From the NCBI RefSeq assembly GCF_037440165.1, contig NZ_JBBIUQ010000002.1, forward strand, positions 62,001 through 126,000: DNA of 64,000 nt, in the 5' to 3' direction. Within the stretch, counting starts at the first letter, position 1, and every line of letters begins with the position of its first letter. A program made the position numbers and the translations under genes. The notes beneath the pieces are model-generated. The model did not search any database and was not told the origin of the DNA. It was given only the letters and a program-made list of their open reading frames with translations. Shown piece by piece: positions 61,818-64,000 of the stretch. The stretch is from Ignavibacterium sp037440165. Lineage in GTDB: Bacteria > Bacteroidota > Ignavibacteria > Ignavibacteriales > Ignavibacteriaceae.

Positions 61818-62930
61818 CTACATTAAAAATTTAAGGACTAAGTCTCCGATAACATAACCAACTGCTGCCACACCAAAGCCAACAATAAACATATCAAATC
61901 CGCTTCTAAAAATGCCACGACCAGTGAAGAAACTTCTCGCAGCGCCAACTGCAAAATGAGATAACATAGAAATAATAAATGAGATCCAGATTGCAATTGT
62001 CCCATCAAAGAAGAAAAAAGGTAAGATTGGTATTAATGCTCCAATCGCTGTTGAAAGTCCGGTTATCCATCCTTCTGTAAGAGGGCTGATACTTCTTTCT
62101 GCAAGACCAAGCTCTTCGTGCATTTTATCTTCTAATGCCTGCTGCGGATTCTGCATTATTTCTTTTGCTCTTTGCATTGCGTCATCTTTGGGAATTCCTT
62201 TTGATTCATATATCAATGCAAGTTCCTCAGTCTCAAGTTCGGGCATAAGTTTGATTTCTTCTTCTTCCATTGCCTTTTCATGCTCATATACTTCCTTTTC
62301 ACTAACAGCAGCAAGATATCCTGAAGAGCCCATTGACAACGCATCAGCAATCATTCCTGCAATACCGGAAATCAAAATAATATGCGGCTGAGCTGATGCT
62401 CCAATAACACCAGCAATCAATCCAAAGTTTGCAGTTAATCCATCGTTAAACCCATAGACTATGTTTCGTAATAAACCACCAGATTCTGCTGTGTGCCAGG
62501 GTTCTGATTGTTCGCCATTTGAGTGCATAAGTGATTTTGCGTGCGCCGCAGAATCTTTTGCAAGTTTCAGCGCAATATCTTTAGTCTGCTCTGAATGGGA
62601 GTTTTTATACAAACTAAGATATGATTTTACTTCAGAAGATTCTTCACGCAGCATCAATCTGCTCAGCAGTGAAGGTCCGTATTTCTTACTGATTTTACTT
62701 AGTAACTTTGCTTTGAAGGTTGGTTTAGGAGTGTTAATCTGAATCGAATTCTTTTTAAGATGTTCGAGCCAAACATTTATATGTTTTTCTTCAATTGATG
62801 CAAGTTTTCCGTATAATTCTTTTTTCTTTTCATCACTTACAAGATTAACAAGTGTGTGATAAAGAAATGCTGCATCAACTTCTTCCAGTAACCTTCTCTT
62901 CCAGATTTTTTTTGTTTTGTTATCTGCCAT
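61818..62930 (-). CDS. Ferritin-like domain VIT1/CCC1 family iron or manganese transporter (MbfA-like)
   Basis: A 370-residue protein. Residues about 10-140 are a ferritin-like helical domain with probable ligands in EEVDAAFLYHTL and IEEKHINVWLEHL. Residues about 150-370 are a VIT1/CCC1 transporter with GFNDGLTANFGLIAGVIGAS, GMIADALSMGSSGYLA and three C-terminal helices. MbfA of other bacteria uses the same layout to export iron. It starts 14 bases after feoB, so an iron importer and a likely iron exporter or sequestering protein are paired. Confidence 0.9.
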   Translation of the reverse strand: MADNKTKKIWKRRLLEEVDAAFLYHTLVNLVSDEKKKELYGKLASIEEKHINVWLEHLKKNSIQINTPKPTFKAKLLSKISKKYGPSLLSRLMLREESSEVKSYLSLYKNSHSEQTKDIALKLAKDSAAHAKSLMHSNGEQSEPWHTAESGGLLRNIVYGFNDGLTANFGLIAGVIGASAQPHIILISGIAGMIADALSMGSSGYLAAVSEKEVYEHEKAMEEEEIKLMPELETEELALIYESKGIPKDDAMQRAKEIMQNPQQALEDKMHEELGLAERSISPLTEGWITGLSTAIGALIPILPFFFFDGTIAIWISFIISMLSHFAVGAARSFFTGRGIFRSGFDMFIVGFGVAAVGYVIGDLVLKFLM

Positions 62931-62944
62931 TGCCTCGATAAAAT

Positions 62945-64000
62945 TTAATTAACTAATAATCTCCATATTTGAGTTACGAAAAATGTAATTGCGAGACCCA
63001 GCACTATTGGTAAGAATGTAGAGACCAGAGTCCATTTCAAACTTTTGGTCTCTTTATAAATTGTGAAGATTGTTGTTGAACAAGGATTATGTAATAAGCT
63101 AAACAGCATAAGATTAATTCCTGTTAGCAAATTCCATCCGCCAGCTTGTAAAATTGCTGCAACATCATTAGCAGATTCTAATTCGAATAACACACCACTG
63201 CCTGCACCAACTCCCTGAATTCCAAGATTTGCAACCGTAAGCATTAGAATAGTTGGAATCACAATTTCATTAGCAGGAATCGCAATAATGTAAGCAAGAA
63301 ATATTACTCCGTTTAATCCGAATATAAAAGCAACTGGATTAACCAGCCGGATAAAGTGATTTGCGAGTGAAACGCCATCGATATGTACATTTGCAACCAG
63401 CCAGATTAACATTCCAGCTGGCACAGCGAAAACAATTGCACGCCAAAGAACAAAAATTGTTCTGTCAATCAACGAAGTATAGAGAGTCTGCAGAATTCTT
63501 GGCGGACGATATGGTGGTAATTCAAGACTGAATGCAGATGCTTCTCCTTTCAACATTGTCCTCGAAAGAAACCATGAAACCAAAAGACTAAATGCAATTC
63601 CCAGAATTGCAATAAATACAACTGCCGCAGCAGAAACCACGCCTGCTAAATAAGCAGGTACAGTACTTCCGATAAAAACTGTTGCAATTAAAATTTGTGT
63701 CGGCCATCTGCCGTTACAAAGCGAAAAATTATTTGTGATAATTGCTATCAATCTTTCGCGTGGTGAGTCAATTACTCTGCTTGCAATAACTCCTGCCGCA
63801 TTACAGCCAAATCCCATTGCCATCGTTAAAGCTTGCCTTCCGTGAGCTCCAACTTTTTTATAAAGTGGATCCATATTAAATGCAACTCTCGGAAGATAAC
63901 CGAAATCTTCAAGCAAAGTATAAAGAGGAAAAAATATTGCCATTGGCGGTAGCATTACACTGACAACCCAAGCCATTGCCAAATAAGCTCCGTCTACCAA
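62945..64000 (-). CDS. feoB: FeoB ferrous iron transporter, C-terminal part (partial)
   Basis: 351 residues of the membrane part of FeoB; the N-terminal GTPase and first helices lie beyond the window end. The gate motifs PLYTLLEDFGYLPRVAFNMD and GFGCNAAGVIASRVIDSPRERL, and the second gate with HNPCSTTIFTIYKETKSLKW, are conserved. The protein imports Fe(II) across the inner membrane using the GTPase domain. It is followed 14 bases later by the VIT1-type gene. The reading frame is open at the window edge, so the true start is not seen. Confidence 0.95.
   Translation of the reverse strand: MVDGAYLAMAWVVSVMLPPMAIFFPLYTLLEDFGYLPRVAFNMDPLYKKVGAHGRQALTMAMGFGCNAAGVIASRVIDSPRERLIAIITNNFSLCNGRWPTQILIATVFIGSTVPAYLAGVVSAAAVVFIAILGIAFSLLVSWFLSRTMLKGEASAFSLELPPYRPPRILQTLYTSLIDRTIFVLWRAIVFAVPAGMLIWLVANVHIDGVSLANHFIRLVNPVAFIFGLNGVIFLAYIIAIPANEIVIPTILMLTVANLGIQGVGAGSGVLFELESANDVAAILQAGGWNLLTGINLMLFSLLHNPCSTTIFTIYKETKSLKWTLVSTFLPIVLGLAITFFVTQIWRLLVN

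Overview
The window is a chromosomal piece from a low-GC, Gram-negative bacterium. The suite of genes (a secretin and type IV pilus-type machine with fused PilM/N and PilO/P parts, a GT-C family DUF2723 protein, an alpha-2-macroglobulin with a Bacteroidetes-style regulatory insert, lipoproteins, hybrid histidine kinases with several receivers, GxxExxY cassettes and hairpin repeats) points to the Bacteroidetes/Chlorobi/Ignavibacteria side of the FCB group, most likely an Ignavibacteria-like organism. This placement is inferred from gene content, not from a marker tree. A complete [FeFe]-hydrogenase system alongside O2-linked enzymes (acyl-ACP desaturase, MiaE-like hydroxylase, TrhO) suggests a facultative anaerobe.

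Layout. Positions 1-14,013 hold a minus-strand gene block: two short atypical pilins with their own terminator, then pilC-pilB, pilT, pilM/N, pilO/P, a short secretin, and three two-component genes (single receiver; hybrid kinase with three receivers; receiver plus a kinase-like dimerisation region lacking an ATPase). Genes are packed with ATGA overlaps or gaps of a few bases, so pilus assembly and signalling are probably co-expressed. 14,413-18,011 is a GT-C membrane protein and aspS. 18,213-20,991 (plus) carries pyrimidine-nucleoside phosphorylase, a ferritin-like protein, a terminator and an SPFH protein.

21,005-28,960 is a haem operon: hemX, hemA, hemC, a lipoprotein, a TetR-HemD fusion, hemE, an inserted GxxExxY cassette with terminal inverted repeats, and hemN. 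29,027-34,828 (minus) has an acyl-ACP desaturase, an ATP-grasp enzyme, an M14 peptidase and a REC-PAS kinase. 35,058-46,508 is the hydrogenase region: trimeric HydABC (probably electron-bifurcating), a sensory hydrogenase-like kinase with its response regulator, and the H-cluster maturases HydF (minus) and HydG-HydE (plus), diverging from a 425-bp control region. Repeats and hairpins interrupt this region at three junctions.

46,583-64,000 is more mixed: a large alpha-2-macroglobulin, RlpA, MiaE-like hydroxylase, a methyltransferase, TrhO, isocitrate dehydrogenase, a membrane histidine kinase, class II photolyase, a redoxin with a stand-alone DsbD-alpha-like protein, an exonuclease III gene broken by an in-frame TAG, and an iron pair (ferritin-like VIT1 transporter and the C-terminal part of FeoB).

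The most notable points are the TetR-HemD fusion, the fused pilus assembly proteins with pilins lacking a recognisable prepilin peptidase site, a PilT with a lost Asp box, the GxxExxY cassette whose left repeat has become the end of hemE, the sensory hydrogenase kinase, and the xth nonsense codon. No tRNA, rRNA, CRISPR array or transposase gene was seen.
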